Numbered from the stretch's first letter, positions 10,101-17,949 are shown. The stretch is DNA of 32,985 nt from Phycisphaerales bacterium (GCA_027313145.1 DAHVEJ010000023.1:1-32985), one strand, 5' to 3'. Notes: generated by a model from the sequence alone, not told the origin. Numbers and translations: made by a program.

Positions 10101-10253
10101 GTTTATTTTGATCGCAATCTGACGATTTTTGAAGGAAGGCGGACTTACTTGTTCAAGCCGATGCAGCGGTTCCATTGGACGGAAAGTCAGGCGATGCTGG
10201 ATGCGGGCGAGATCATTTCGCGCACGCTGGCTTCGGGAGGGGATGCGGCATGA
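7119..10253 (+). CDS. Second N6-adenine DNA methyltransferase (large, Eco57I/type ISP-like)
   Basis: This 1044-residue protein is a second gamma-class adenine methyltransferase, not a copy of the first. It has AGAYYTP near residue 325, SAM motif DPSCGSGAFL starting at Asp353, and catalytic NPPW at 464-467. The N-terminal 100 residues contain PVVYVCEAEND followed by a strand-rich stretch, resembling the leading domain of large restriction-modification proteins, though no clear PD-(D/E)XK set is visible. The C-terminal 600 residues should hold target recognition and a helical tail. The frame stays open up to a TTG at 7047, but that would include the palindrome at 7072-7091. ATG 7119, or ATG 7125 with GGGA six bases ahead, is more likely. 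Its stop overlaps the next start as ATGA, pointing to translational coupling with the nuclease candidate. Confidence 0.88.
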   Translation: MGMDCTDVIKELRYANSPGFLSAESDEFKTAPGFGHIFRRAQEKLGLKGVYTLRNPRASAGTPVVPVVYVCEAENDEKANEIHKLVWNQDVVPFVLITTPKGIRLYSGFSNGHSKGNVADSAPGLLNIFNAISEITDLGAEAIDTGAVWRSKWAKSVRPDERVDWKLLANLRELSHWLQRSGGLKADVAHALIGKFVYLHYLRDREILSGRKLEKWGISHTDIFGRDATLEGFRCATGKLDEWLNGSVFPIDFRGGAGPQDRDIRNVAGAFAGDELRGGDWQLHLDFKAYDFSYIPIETLSVVYEQFLHEPGADGRSKGKDAGAYYTPIPVVNFMLAEMDDRRPLKQGMRVLDPSCGSGAFLVQCYRRLIERTFPATGKPPRPVELRGILTEHIFGVDRDADACSVTELSLVLTLLDYIKPPDLENYKLPTLRDNNIFCADFFADGTSWRSKGMGAAFDWVVGNPPWKKLKSDELMDEDRPAWNWMQNSEQEGRQIGGNALAQAFLWASRGFLNSDGLAGVLIPAMTLFDDRSKTFRAKFLERARIHSVANFSNLAEVLFAGRSRVPAAALFFTNRVNGGAAEDEYINNYSPLVANQESTRPAGAGKRTDTWSITLSSSEVRSVRLSEVATGDLLPWKIAAWGSHLDNRLLGRLGRKFRTVGELEESGILLTAEGPKLHSHVNTTDGSNEIDGKGMLNVDKLKGARHLFIVPKIAIVTSSGNAIAGKPGRSLEVCRPPHVVVNAARNFALFSNDYLLIPRRQIGISSPAGDADLLRALSLYLSSDFAFYHQFFNSPQLGVQRAVSTLSALRQIPIPDALQSPDGRARREWNELHSRLVRDTQRRLRYSDQLDLRDALANSDRQTDAIVQELNNLVFDSLALAERERILVNDFVTVRLALNDGKIGKAAVRQPTENEMQKYAERLRTELDGFVEGISAKHHQVDVVLNAESGMSCVDLVERSSRARNARVLRADGETGGELEKARHRLRKELAQWVYFDRNLTIFEGRRTYLFKPMQRFHWTESQAMLDAGEIISRTLASGGDAA

Positions 10254-10915
10254 TTGGAGCGGAACGGCAATCCGGGGATACCCCTTCGGGAAATGCGAAA
10301 GACTATCGGAAGGTGTTCGTGGCCCGGGTTCATCAATTGCTTCTTCTGGGCTATAAGCGATTGGATAAGCCGGAATCACTATCGGAGCAGGAAGAGCCAG
10401 CGATTACGGGGAAGTTGGTGGAGCAAATTGATGCCGTTCTGGATGATCGCACATCCGCACAGTGGGTGATGTACTTCCAAGTTAAGGATGATCCGCCAGA
10501 GAATGACGGCGTGCGGACTGGAAAGAGGCGGCGGCGTGTTGATATTGAGTTTGTCTCTGGTCCGTACCGACCGCGACAGCGTTTTTCTTTCGAGGCTAAA
10601 TGGCTAGGCAAGGACAATCCGCTGGCTGTTTATCTTGGTTCTGATGGGCTGGGCTGCTTTCTGGCGGGCCAATATGCGGCGAAGGATGAGGATGCTGGCA
10701 TGTTGGGATATATCCGAACCGATTCGCCGGAAAAGTGGGCTGGCAAGCTCGGTGATAGCCTTAAGGAGACTGCGGAAAGATATGCCGTGTGTTCCGGGTG
10801 TGGCTGGAAGAAACACTCTTTCAAAGGCGGGCCGGGGCACACTTTTCACACGCGACATCGCAGAGATGATGGCCGCGAGATTGAAATTTACCATTCGCTG
10901 CTGTCGTTTTGCTGA
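10250..10915 (+). CDS. PD-(D/E)XK-type restriction nuclease candidate
   Basis: This 221-residue protein has no family I can name with certainty. Two strands carry what looks like a PD-(D/E)XK active site: RRRVDIEF with Asp98, then FSFEAKWL with Glu115 and Lys117, the correct spacing and hydrophobic pattern for this fold. The region before it is helical and the C-terminal part is rich in Gly, His and Cys (CSGCGWKKH, GGPGHTFHTRHR). The start ATG overlaps the stop of the second methyltransferase by four bases, the usual arrangement for a coupled modification and restriction pair. I infer that it is the cleavage subunit partnered with that methyltransferase. A frame extending upstream to 10175 exists but would overlap the methyltransferase much more. 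A Mrr-like or type IV nuclease is an alternative. Confidence 0.7.
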   Translation: MIGAERQSGDTPSGNAKDYRKVFVARVHQLLLLGYKRLDKPESLSEQEEPAITGKLVEQIDAVLDDRTSAQWVMYFQVKDDPPENDGVRTGKRRRRVDIEFVSGPYRPRQRFSFEAKWLGKDNPLAVYLGSDGLGCFLAGQYAAKDEDAGMLGYIRTDSPEKWAGKLGDSLKETAERYAVCSGCGWKKHSFKGGPGHTFHTRHRRDDGREIEIYHSLLSFC

Positions 10916-11293
10916 ACGGATGGCGCACGTTTGGATTCCATGGCGGAGAATGATGGGGCCATAGTTTGCGGCCACGCTGTGGCATGCGGGGCGCGGTGTG
11001 CTACACCATCCAGCGTGGCTGGAGAAGGCCGGTAAATGGGTTGGCATTGCCGGTGGTTCTGGGCGGCAGCCGAAATTCACCCGTCGGATTTAAATCCAAT
11101 ACTGCGGCGTGATCGCAAAGAGGATATAAGCAGCTGGGGGCGGCCGCGATCTCAGTGCCGCCTGGAAGAATTGCCACGCCCATAAACAGGCGGACAGTGA
11201 CGGTGGTTTGCAGCGATTCTGCGGGCCGGATATCTTAGAGACAGTAATCAGCGGAACCGTGAGGGCGGTTCAACTTAATACGGTGGAGTAACT
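10916..11293. other. Intergenic gap inside the defence island
   Basis: This 378-bp gap divides the island into two blocks. I see no gene. It contains a 12-bp perfect palindrome GGATTTAAATCC at 11086-11097, a copy of the dispersed repeat motif (GCGATCTCAGTGCCGCCTGG from 11146, then AAGAATTGCCACGCCC), and an inverted repeat GAACCG/CGGTTC at 11254-11271. The last lies 22 bp before the next ATG and could mark a regulatory site for the second block. GGTGGAG at 11282-11288 is the ribosome-binding site of the downstream gene. Confidence 0.5.
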
Positions 11294-11824
11294 ATGCAAC
11301 CTTATCATTTGGCAAAACTTATTCAATGGGCGCCTGCAGGCAAACTGAAATCGCGGAAACGTATGCAAAAAGTTGTATTTCTTCTTCAGGCTGCGGGCTG
11401 CGCGGAATTTGACGCGGATTTTATCCTCCACCATTACGGCCCATACTCACAGGATGTCGCGGCGCTGACGGATCAGATGGTTTCCGCCGGGCTGCTGTTG
11501 GAAGAAGCGGAGCCGAATCAACAGATTGGCTCGTCCTATTCCTATCGCTTGAGCGACTCGGCGAAGAATTCGCTGGAAAGATTCGAGCGCGAGGAGTCGG
11601 GAAAGCAAATGGCTGCAAGATTGGAACCGTTCCAAGATCGAGCGGAGGAATTATTCAAGACAGATCTGAAGGAACTGGAATACGCTGCAACGGTGGTCTA
11701 TTTCCACCGGCAGGAACCGAATTGGAAAATCGCCGAGACCAAGACCTGCAGCTTTAAGAATCTCGAAGCGGGCGGTGCCTCCGTGCGGGCGGCGACGGCG
11801 CTGGCAAAGCGGTTTGTGGCTTGA
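11294..11824 (+). CDS. YwgA-like protein paired with the HD phosphohydrolase
   Basis: This 176-residue protein resembles the uncharacterised YwgA family. The N-terminal segment KSRKRMQKVVFLLQAAG followed by HHYGPYSQDVAALTDQM and SYSYRLSD looks like a winged-helix-type core, as in YwgA and related phage or toxin-antitoxin regulators. The C-terminal half is helical. It has a good ribosome-binding site (GGTGGAG) and ends 25 bp before the HD gene. From memory, Bacillus subtilis ywgA also lies next to ywfO, which encodes a COG1078 HD protein, so the two-gene pairing is probably conserved. I infer a regulatory or partner role for the HD enzyme; biochemical function is unknown. Confidence 0.65.
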   Translation: MQPYHLAKLIQWAPAGKLKSRKRMQKVVFLLQAAGCAEFDADFILHHYGPYSQDVAALTDQMVSAGLLLEEAEPNQQIGSSYSYRLSDSAKNSLERFEREESGKQMAARLEPFQDRAEELFKTDLKELEYAATVVYFHRQEPNWKIAETKTCSFKNLEAGGASVRAATALAKRFVA

Positions 11825-11849
11825 CCGAATAAGGTGGGAAGGTTTTTTT

Positions 11850-13181
11850 ATGGCCGCCAAGCCTGCAAAAATATTTAGAGATCCGCTCTACAATTACATC
11901 AGTATTGACCGCGAGCATGATGCATGGTTGTTGACGCTTCTGGCTACACCCGAGGTGCAAAGGCTGCGCCGCGTTCATCAATTGGGAGTGAGTTACTTCA
12001 CCTATCCGGGAGCGGATCACAACAGGCTGGCGCACACGCTGGGGGTCGTGCACCTGATGCACCAGGCGTTGGGGCATCTGGAAAGGATTCACGATAAACA
12101 GGAGATTGACCAGGCGCGGGCAGCACTCTTGGTGGCGGCGTTACTCCACGATGTGGGGCATGGGCCGTTTTCTCATTTGTTCGAGCCTTGCCTTGGAATT
12201 GACCATGAGATATGGTCCAAGAAAATCGTTATGGACCCGGCGACAGAGGTTCACAGAATCCTTGGGAAGGTGGATAAATATCTACCAAACAAGGTGGCGG
12301 ATTTGATTGATAAAGAAAATAATGAGCACCCGGCGTGGCAAAAGGCGCTTCTGTCGAGCCAGTTGGACATGGACCGCTTGGATTACATGCGGCGCGACAG
12401 TTTATTTACCGGGGCGGGCTACGGGCATTTCGACTTCTATCGCATTCTTAATTCGTTCGAGATAGACAACGACGATCTGGTCTGGTCTGAAAAATCAAAG
12501 TTGGCTATCGAGGAGTACATCTTCGCCCGATATTATATGTATCAGAATGTGTATCTGCATAAAACAACGCGTGGATTTGAGAAAATGATGGAGGCGATGT
12601 GGCGGCGAGCCAAAACGCTTCGGGACGGTGGAACGGACGTCGACCTGGTGCCTGTTTTGCGTGATTTTTGGGGTGCGGGGGACAACGCGACGGTCCAGCA
12701 GTACCTGCGAATTGAAGAGTTCACAGTGCTTCAACAAGTTCAGCAGTGGACCGGCCACAGCGATAAATTGCTGGCTGATCTGGCTCGGCGATTTCTGGAC
12801 CGGAACAGATATGCGGCAATTGATCCGCCGCAGCCGGACAACGAATTGACGGGAACTTACACGCGTTGGGAATCAGCACTTTACGAAAAGCTCCGTGGCA
12901 AAGGTTATCATTGTATGGACACGCATTGTCTGCGGGACGAGGTAAAGGCAAAATATAATCAGCCTTATTTCCCCGAGAAGGAAAATGACCAGCAAAGTGC
13001 GCGTAACGCGATCCGCGTTCGGGCCGGAGCCGCTGGCAGGCCTGTTGAGATTTCGACGATTCTGGACAGGTTGCGTCCGGTGACGGAACGCCCCGCTATT
13101 GCGCAGGTTCGATATTATGTGCCATACGATACGCGGGATGAGATTCAAAATCTGAAGGATCAATGGGTTCCGCAGCTTTAA
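11850..13181 (+). CDS. HD-domain phosphohydrolase, COG1078 / SAMHD1-like
   Basis: This 443-residue protein belongs to the HD superfamily related to dNTP triphosphohydrolases. The metal ligands are in place: His62 in RLAHTLGV, His100-Asp101 in ALLHDVGHGPFSH, and Asp175 in LDMDRLDYMRRDS. The opening IFRDPLYNYISID and the phrase VQRLRRVHQLG are typical of COG1078, whose studied members (for example the Enterococcus EF1143 protein) hydrolyse dNTPs. I chose the ATG giving MAAKPAKIF, with GGAAGG seven bases upstream; a longer frame overlaps the preceding gene. It follows the YwgA-like gene closely. In a defence island such an enzyme could deplete dNTPs during phage infection, but a housekeeping role is equally possible from sequence alone. 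Confidence 0.88.
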   Translation: MAAKPAKIFRDPLYNYISIDREHDAWLLTLLATPEVQRLRRVHQLGVSYFTYPGADHNRLAHTLGVVHLMHQALGHLERIHDKQEIDQARAALLVAALLHDVGHGPFSHLFEPCLGIDHEIWSKKIVMDPATEVHRILGKVDKYLPNKVADLIDKENNEHPAWQKALLSSQLDMDRLDYMRRDSLFTGAGYGHFDFYRILNSFEIDNDDLVWSEKSKLAIEEYIFARYYMYQNVYLHKTTRGFEKMMEAMWRRAKTLRDGGTDVDLVPVLRDFWGAGDNATVQQYLRIEEFTVLQQVQQWTGHSDKLLADLARRFLDRNRYAAIDPPQPDNELTGTYTRWESALYEKLRGKGYHCMDTHCLRDEVKAKYNQPYFPEKENDQQSARNAIRVRAGAAGRPVEISTILDRLRPVTERPAIAQVRYYVPYDTRDEIQNLKDQWVPQL

Positions 13182-13268
13182 GGCGGCAGGGCTGTATCGG
13201 CCGAATTTTGGTATTTTTGGGGATGGGCCGGCGATGGAAATAAGCGAACCAATTTGGAGGCAACCACT

Positions 13269-13418
13269 ATGGAACGGAAACTTCAACTTATCCCGGATCA
13301 GGACAAGAAATCCAGTCCCCTGTTTGACACCGAAGAGGCCTATCAGAAATTTCGGGCTAGCTATTATGAGCAGATAAAGCCCGAACTGGATCGTCACAGC
13401 GCGAGGCGCGCCGCCTAA
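13269..13418 (+). CDS. Small 49-residue acidic/basic protein of the defence island
   Basis: This short gene begins with an ATG preceded by a perfect GGAGG eight bases upstream, the strongest ribosome-binding site in the island. The product starts MERKLQLIPDQDKK, continues with a helical stretch rich in Glu, Tyr and Lys, and ends in a basic tail (DRHSARRAA). No transmembrane segment, cysteine motif or known fold is visible. It lies between the HD gene (87 bp upstream) and the helicase (86 bp downstream), all on the same strand. A small adaptor, inhibitor or antitoxin is possible, but I do not recognise it. The strong initiation site is the main reason for calling it a gene. Confidence 0.6.
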   Translation: MERKLQLIPDQDKKSSPLFDTEEAYQKFRASYYEQIKPELDRHSARRAA

Positions 13419-13504
13419 GCGAAGAGGATTCTCGCAAGCATCTTGTTTATTAATTCTTCCCGTTCGTTATTCGCCATACATTCCGGCCGCCGGTAGAATG
13501 GGGC

Positions 13505-16500
13505 ATGGAATTTATGGCAGTGCCTTTTTGTATCGATAATCAGTACACGCGGGCGGCGGAGGTGTTGGCCGGCCTGCTGGCGCATTGCCGCGGTTGCCCG
13601 GTGGATATTGCGTCGGCGTATTTTTCAATCAGTGGGTGGAAACTTCTTAAAGATGGCCTGCACGGCGCGGGGGCGTTGCGGTTGCTTTTAGGCAGCGAAC
13701 CGGAAGGTGGAGCGGATTTGGGTTTGCACGCCAGTCAGCAACTGCTGACGGAGTTAAACACCTTGGCGTTCAGCGAAGATACGCTGCGCCTGGTGGAGGA
13801 TCTGATTGCGTTCCTGCGGGACCCGAAGGTGCAGGTGCGCTTGTTTCAACAGGGGTTTCTGCATGCCAAGGCGTATATATTTCACCAGGACCAGGTGGGG
13901 CCGGGGAATTATGGGGATCGGCTGCGACCATTTGCGGCGATGGTGGGATCAAGCAATTTTACTGCACCGGGGCTGACAACCAATAGGGAGCTGAATCTCG
14001 TGCATCGGGTATTTACCGAGGCTGATGAAGCGGTAGACGCGCAAGCGGCGCAAATGGCGGAATACCTGCGAACCAAACCGGCGGGGGAAGTTGTGCCCGC
14101 GCAGGCGCGGCGGGCGATTAAAAATGAGGTCGGGGCGCGGGCGGTAATGGAACTGGAGCACTGGTTTGAGAGAAACTGGGGGGCATCGGCTGATTTCAAG
14201 GAACAGCTAATTGAGCTGTTAAACGAAAGCAAATTTGGACAACATGAATACACCCCATACCAGATTTACCTCAAAGCGCTGTATGAATATCTGCGGGAAC
14301 AGATGGATGGCGGAGAGCAACTGTTATTCGGGCGCTCGGCGGTTGATCTGGCGGAATTTCAGGACGACTCCGTGAAGCGGGCGCGGAGGATTCTGCAGCG
14401 GTATGACGGCGTATTGATTGCCGACAGCGTGGGCCTGGGAAAAACATGGATCGGCAAAAAACTGCTGGAGGATTTTGCGTATCATCAACGAATGAAGGCG
14501 GTGGTGGTATGCCCGGCGAGCTTGCGGCCCATGTGGCAACGTGAGTTGGCGGAATCCACCATTGCGGCGCAGGTGCTGGGAATGGAGGAAATGGGAAGAG
14601 AAGATTTTGATCCCGCTGCCTACGCGGATGCGGATGTTATTCTGGTGGATGAATCGCATAATTTCCGCAGCAGTGTGGCCAACAGATATCTGGCGCTGGA
14701 TGATCTGATTCAGCGGCGCGGCGGGCGCGGACGGGAGGGCGCGCGGAAGAAAATTATTCTGATTTCCGCCACGCCGATCAATAACGATCTTTACGATCTG
14801 CTCAATCAGATCAGGCTGTTCACGCAGAATGAGGCGGACTATTTTCAGGAGGCGGGTATCAGTGATATCAATGCGTATTTCCGCAACGCACGGGCCAAGG
14901 CGCGGGCCATGGGCGCAGCGGCGGGAGAACTGCTGTTTAATTTGCTGGATGAGGTAGTCGTTCGTAATACGCGGCCCTATATCCGGGCGGCGTACCCCAA
15001 TGCGACGATCCGGGGGGAGGCGGTGCGGTTTCCGGATCGGAAGCTCAACACCGTTGAGTACAGCCTTGAGGCGGTGTACAGCGGGGTGTACAAGCAGATT
15101 GTGGAACAGGTGGAGGGATTGTCTTTTGCTCCGTATCAATTGGAATCTTACAAGCAGCGGCAGGTGGAGGTGGACGAGTTTGAAAAAGGGCGCGAGGAAG
15201 GGCTGGTGGGCATATTCAAGGTTCGCTTTTTGAAGCGGCTGGAAAGCAGCATCGCGGCATTCCGGTTAAGCGTGCAGCGGGCGCTGGCATTTGAGCAGGC
15301 GTATATGGATTTTCTGCTGACAAGGCGCGTGATTGGGAGCAGTGATTTCTGGAAGATGCTGCGACTGGCGGGGCTGGACGGGGAGGATGAACTGGGAACA
15401 AACGCACTGGCGGAGAAATTAGAAAGTGCGGAGGCGGTGAAAGAATATCTGGCGGATGTGAAACCGGTGGATTTGAATCTATACGATCTGCGGCGGTTGG
15501 TGCGTGATCTGGAAAGGGATATCGCCGCGCTGCAAAAGCTGTATGATGAAACCGAGCCACTGGTGGCCGACGATGCCAAGTTGGGCAAGCTGAAAGGCCT
15601 GCTGGCGGGCGAGCTGCGCGGGCAGAAGGTGCTGATATTTACCAGTTATAAGGATACGTCCAGGTACTTGTTTGCCGCGCTGGCGCAGGGGGACGCGGCA
15701 TGGCTGGAAGCGGTGGGGAAACCGCATATCCGGCGCATCGACAGTGGTAACAACCCGGATGAACGCACGGGAATTGTGGCGGCATTTGCACCCAAAGCCA
15801 TGGGGGGACTGCCGAAGGGAATTGCGCCCATCGACATACTTATTTCGACCGACGTGTTAAGCGAGGGACAAAACCTGCAGGATTGCGGAGTGATGATTAA
15901 TTATGACCTGACATGGAACCCGGTGCGGCTGGTGCAGCGCAGCGGGCGCATTGATCGCCTGCGCAGCGGCCACGAACAGATACAGGTTTGGAATGTTTTT
16001 CCGGAAAAGGAACTGGAGGGGCTGCTGCATATCGTGGAGCGGTTGCAGGATCGGATCGGCCAAATTGACGGCTTGGGGATGCTGGACGCCAGTGTGCTGG
16101 GCGAGGTGGTGCACCCGCGGACGTTCAATACCATTCGGCGGATCGCCGATGGAGATGGCACGGTGCTGGATGAGGAGGAGGCGCGGGCGGAATTGGCGGG
16201 ACCGGAGGTTCTGCTCAAGCAACTTAAGGAGATGCTGGGGAAGGAAGGCTCCCGCGAGATTGTTAATCTTCCGGACGGGATCCATTCCGGCCTGCGACGG
16301 CAACGGGCGCACGGAATGTTCTTTTACTTTAAGGCACCGCGTTGGCAGGGGGAGGGATTCCGACACTTCTGGCGATATATTGACGCCAAGAGTTATGCCG
16401 TGACGGATAATCGTTTTGAGATCGCCCAATTGATTTCATGCCGCGCCGATGAGCCGCGATACATAGGAGATCAGGATGTGTTCGATTTGCAGGAGCGGGT

Positions 16501-16864
16501 GGTGCAGAGCATTGAGCGGGAGGAAGGGGCGGCAACGGCGCGGGCCAAGATTGGATTATCGCCGGACGGTGTGCAGATCGGACTGGCGGAAGATTTGAAG
16601 AAGGCGTTGCGAAACGCAACGGTGGAACGCGGAAGCGCGAAGCAGGCGATTCAATTTTTGGGCCAGCCGGCGGGCAAGGCGCTGCTCGCCCGGCTGCGGG
16701 CAGTACGTTCGGCGTTCAACGAACACAAGGATGATGGGCGGTTGGCCGGAGAGTTGATCGAATTGGCGAAGGAATATCGGAAACCCGAGGAGGGCGAATC
16801 CGGCCTGGGTAGGGTAAGGCGCGAGGATCTCAGGTTGGTATGCTTTCAATACGTATCGGGGTAG
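13505..16864 (+). CDS. PLD-SNF2 superfamily II helicase
   Basis: This 1119-residue protein fuses a phospholipase-D-type nuclease module to a SNF2-like ATPase. The N-terminal module has one HKD-like half site: FLHAKAYIF with His120 and Lys122, then VGSSNFTAPGL around 147-157 and the NREL motif. The ATPase core has Walker A GLGKT at 310-314, motif II DESH at 382-385, motif III SAT at 421-423, and motif VI QRSGRIDR at 811-818, with TDVLSEGQNLQ as motif V. Only one HKD half is visible, so nuclease activity would require dimerisation, as in BfiI-type enzymes. An ATG at 13514 is an alternative start. Proteins of this architecture occur in restriction and defence loci, where they are likely DNA translocases. 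It closes the island, and its flanks show no mobile-element genes. Confidence 0.93.
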   Translation: MEFMAVPFCIDNQYTRAAEVLAGLLAHCRGCPVDIASAYFSISGWKLLKDGLHGAGALRLLLGSEPEGGADLGLHASQQLLTELNTLAFSEDTLRLVEDLIAFLRDPKVQVRLFQQGFLHAKAYIFHQDQVGPGNYGDRLRPFAAMVGSSNFTAPGLTTNRELNLVHRVFTEADEAVDAQAAQMAEYLRTKPAGEVVPAQARRAIKNEVGARAVMELEHWFERNWGASADFKEQLIELLNESKFGQHEYTPYQIYLKALYEYLREQMDGGEQLLFGRSAVDLAEFQDDSVKRARRILQRYDGVLIADSVGLGKTWIGKKLLEDFAYHQRMKAVVVCPASLRPMWQRELAESTIAAQVLGMEEMGREDFDPAAYADADVILVDESHNFRSSVANRYLALDDLIQRRGGRGREGARKKIILISATPINNDLYDLLNQIRLFTQNEADYFQEAGISDINAYFRNARAKARAMGAAAGELLFNLLDEVVVRNTRPYIRAAYPNATIRGEAVRFPDRKLNTVEYSLEAVYSGVYKQIVEQVEGLSFAPYQLESYKQRQVEVDEFEKGREEGLVGIFKVRFLKRLESSIAAFRLSVQRALAFEQAYMDFLLTRRVIGSSDFWKMLRLAGLDGEDELGTNALAEKLESAEAVKEYLADVKPVDLNLYDLRRLVRDLERDIAALQKLYDETEPLVADDAKLGKLKGLLAGELRGQKVLIFTSYKDTSRYLFAALAQGDAAWLEAVGKPHIRRIDSGNNPDERTGIVAAFAPKAMGGLPKGIAPIDILISTDVLSEGQNLQDCGVMINYDLTWNPVRLVQRSGRIDRLRSGHEQIQVWNVFPEKELEGLLHIVERLQDRIGQIDGLGMLDASVLGEVVHPRTFNTIRRIADGDGTVLDEEEARAELAGPEVLLKQLKEMLGKEGSREIVNLPDGIHSGLRRQRAHGMFFYFKAPRWQGEGFRHFWRYIDAKSYAVTDNRFEIAQLISCRADEPRYIGDQDVFDLQERVVQSIEREEGAATARAKIGLSPDGVQIGLAEDLKKALRNATVERGSAKQAIQFLGQPAGKALLARLRAVRSAFNEHKDDGRLAGELIELAKEYRKPEEGESGLGRVRREDLRLVCFQYVSG

Positions 16865-17450
16865 CGGGTGGCGGACAAAATGTATTTAGCGGTTGGTCGA
16901 AGCGGCTCAGAACCGGGCCTTTGGCCGGGCGAAAAATATCTCGGTAACGCGGACAAAACGATTAACCATCCCCAGCAAAGTACAAAGTAGGGACCATAAT
17001 CACCTCGCCCGGCGACGGCCGCCGCCGCCCATTGATAAGCGCTGCGCATTATCCCCCTCACTACATGCCTATAGCAAAGTAACGACCGGCTCAGAAAGGT
17101 TGAACCCTGTTCCTTGACAACTGAATAATATGAGGCGTCCCGCCCGACGAATCGGATGCGCCTGAACGAAAGGCGAAGCTCCGGGACAACCCACATTTGT
17201 AGGCCCGCAGGCCGCCCAAGGTATTTTTTTTCGTGCGGGAAAGTCTTTCCGGATAGCCGCCGGGCTGCGATCCCGGCGCGCCCGGATTTGAAATTTGAAT
17301 AACATGCCTGCATTAATGGTTCCCTCTCAGCCATGAGGATCGCCATGTACCCGGTAAAAAATCGACTCCCGGGCCCATTCCGCGCGCCGCTCTTTCTTCT
17401 AACTCCTAAACTCTAGATTCTGAATGCTGGCGGCCACAGCCGCCCAAAAA

Positions 17451-17620
17451 CATCTTGGGCATCTGGGGCAACTTGAATAAAACCCGCTAAAATCAACGCT
17501 CTTATCAACTTGCGCATCTTGGGCAAGTTGACCCGCTAACTTGGACAACTAGGGCAAGTTGAAATTTGCAAACGTCTTCTAACTCCCAACTCCTAGGCCC
17601 TCTTGGCCACCTTGCCCCGG
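17451..17620. repeat. Degenerate 9-bp-period repeat array
   Basis: Nine-base units of the form CTTGGGCAA recur here. Three clear triplets are CTTGGGCAT-CTGGGGCAA-CTTGAATAA from 17454, CTTGCGCAT-CTTGGGCAA-GTTGACCCG from about 17509, and CTTGGACAA-CTAGGGCAA-GTTGAAATT from about 17540. Related units (CTTGGCCAC-CTTGCCCCG) follow near 17602. CCCGCTAA follows the first two triplets. The units are too short and irregular for a CRISPR array and there is no open frame through them. Confidence 0.65.
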
Positions 17621-17943
17621 CGTGGTGCCGAAAGCTGAAAACACAACAATTGCCACAGCCTAGCAATGCCGGCACGCGGGCCTCAAGTCTCGCCGCGAAA
17701 ACCCACCTGAAAACCCATCTTGACGGTCACGGCCACGCTCGCCTACGTCGCAATGTGCTTCTCATTCCCCGCGTCTGCCGCGTGATGGCGAAAGACCGGC
17801 ACGCCCAAGATTCTTACGCACCCAATGCCCGGGCTATATCGTTTTGCTACGGTATCTGACTATGGCTAACGGCTATATCGATGGATCATTAACCGGCGCG
17901 TTGCACATGCGAAGCATTTCCGCCCCGTCCCGGCCTGGTCGGG

Positions 17944-17949
17944 TATAAT
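17944..17949 (+). promoter_or_regulatory. -10 element upstream of the lipoprotein gene
   Basis: GGGTATAATAG gives a consensus TATAAT ending 38 bp before the likely ATG of the lipoprotein gene. The -35 position is poor: the segment about 17 bp upstream reads CGCCCC. This could be an activator-dependent or otherwise weak promoter, or an extended -10 type. Confidence 0.45.

Noticed and set aside
2417-16864. Assigning the island to BREX or DISARM
   Set aside because: No PglZ, BrxC/PglY or DUF1998 protein is present. The shared methyltransferase and PLD/helicase components are too general.
16865-17400. tRNA, integrase or attachment site beside the island
   Set aside because: I found no tRNA-like cloverleaf, no integrase gene and no repeat that matches both island ends exactly.
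17451-17620. CRISPR array
   Set aside because: The units are about 9 bp and imperfect, with no regular spacers and no cas genes nearby.
17566-17859. 97-residue open frame on the plus strand in the gene-poor region
   Set aside because: It runs through the degenerate repeats, has no ribosome-binding site and shows no fold or motif.
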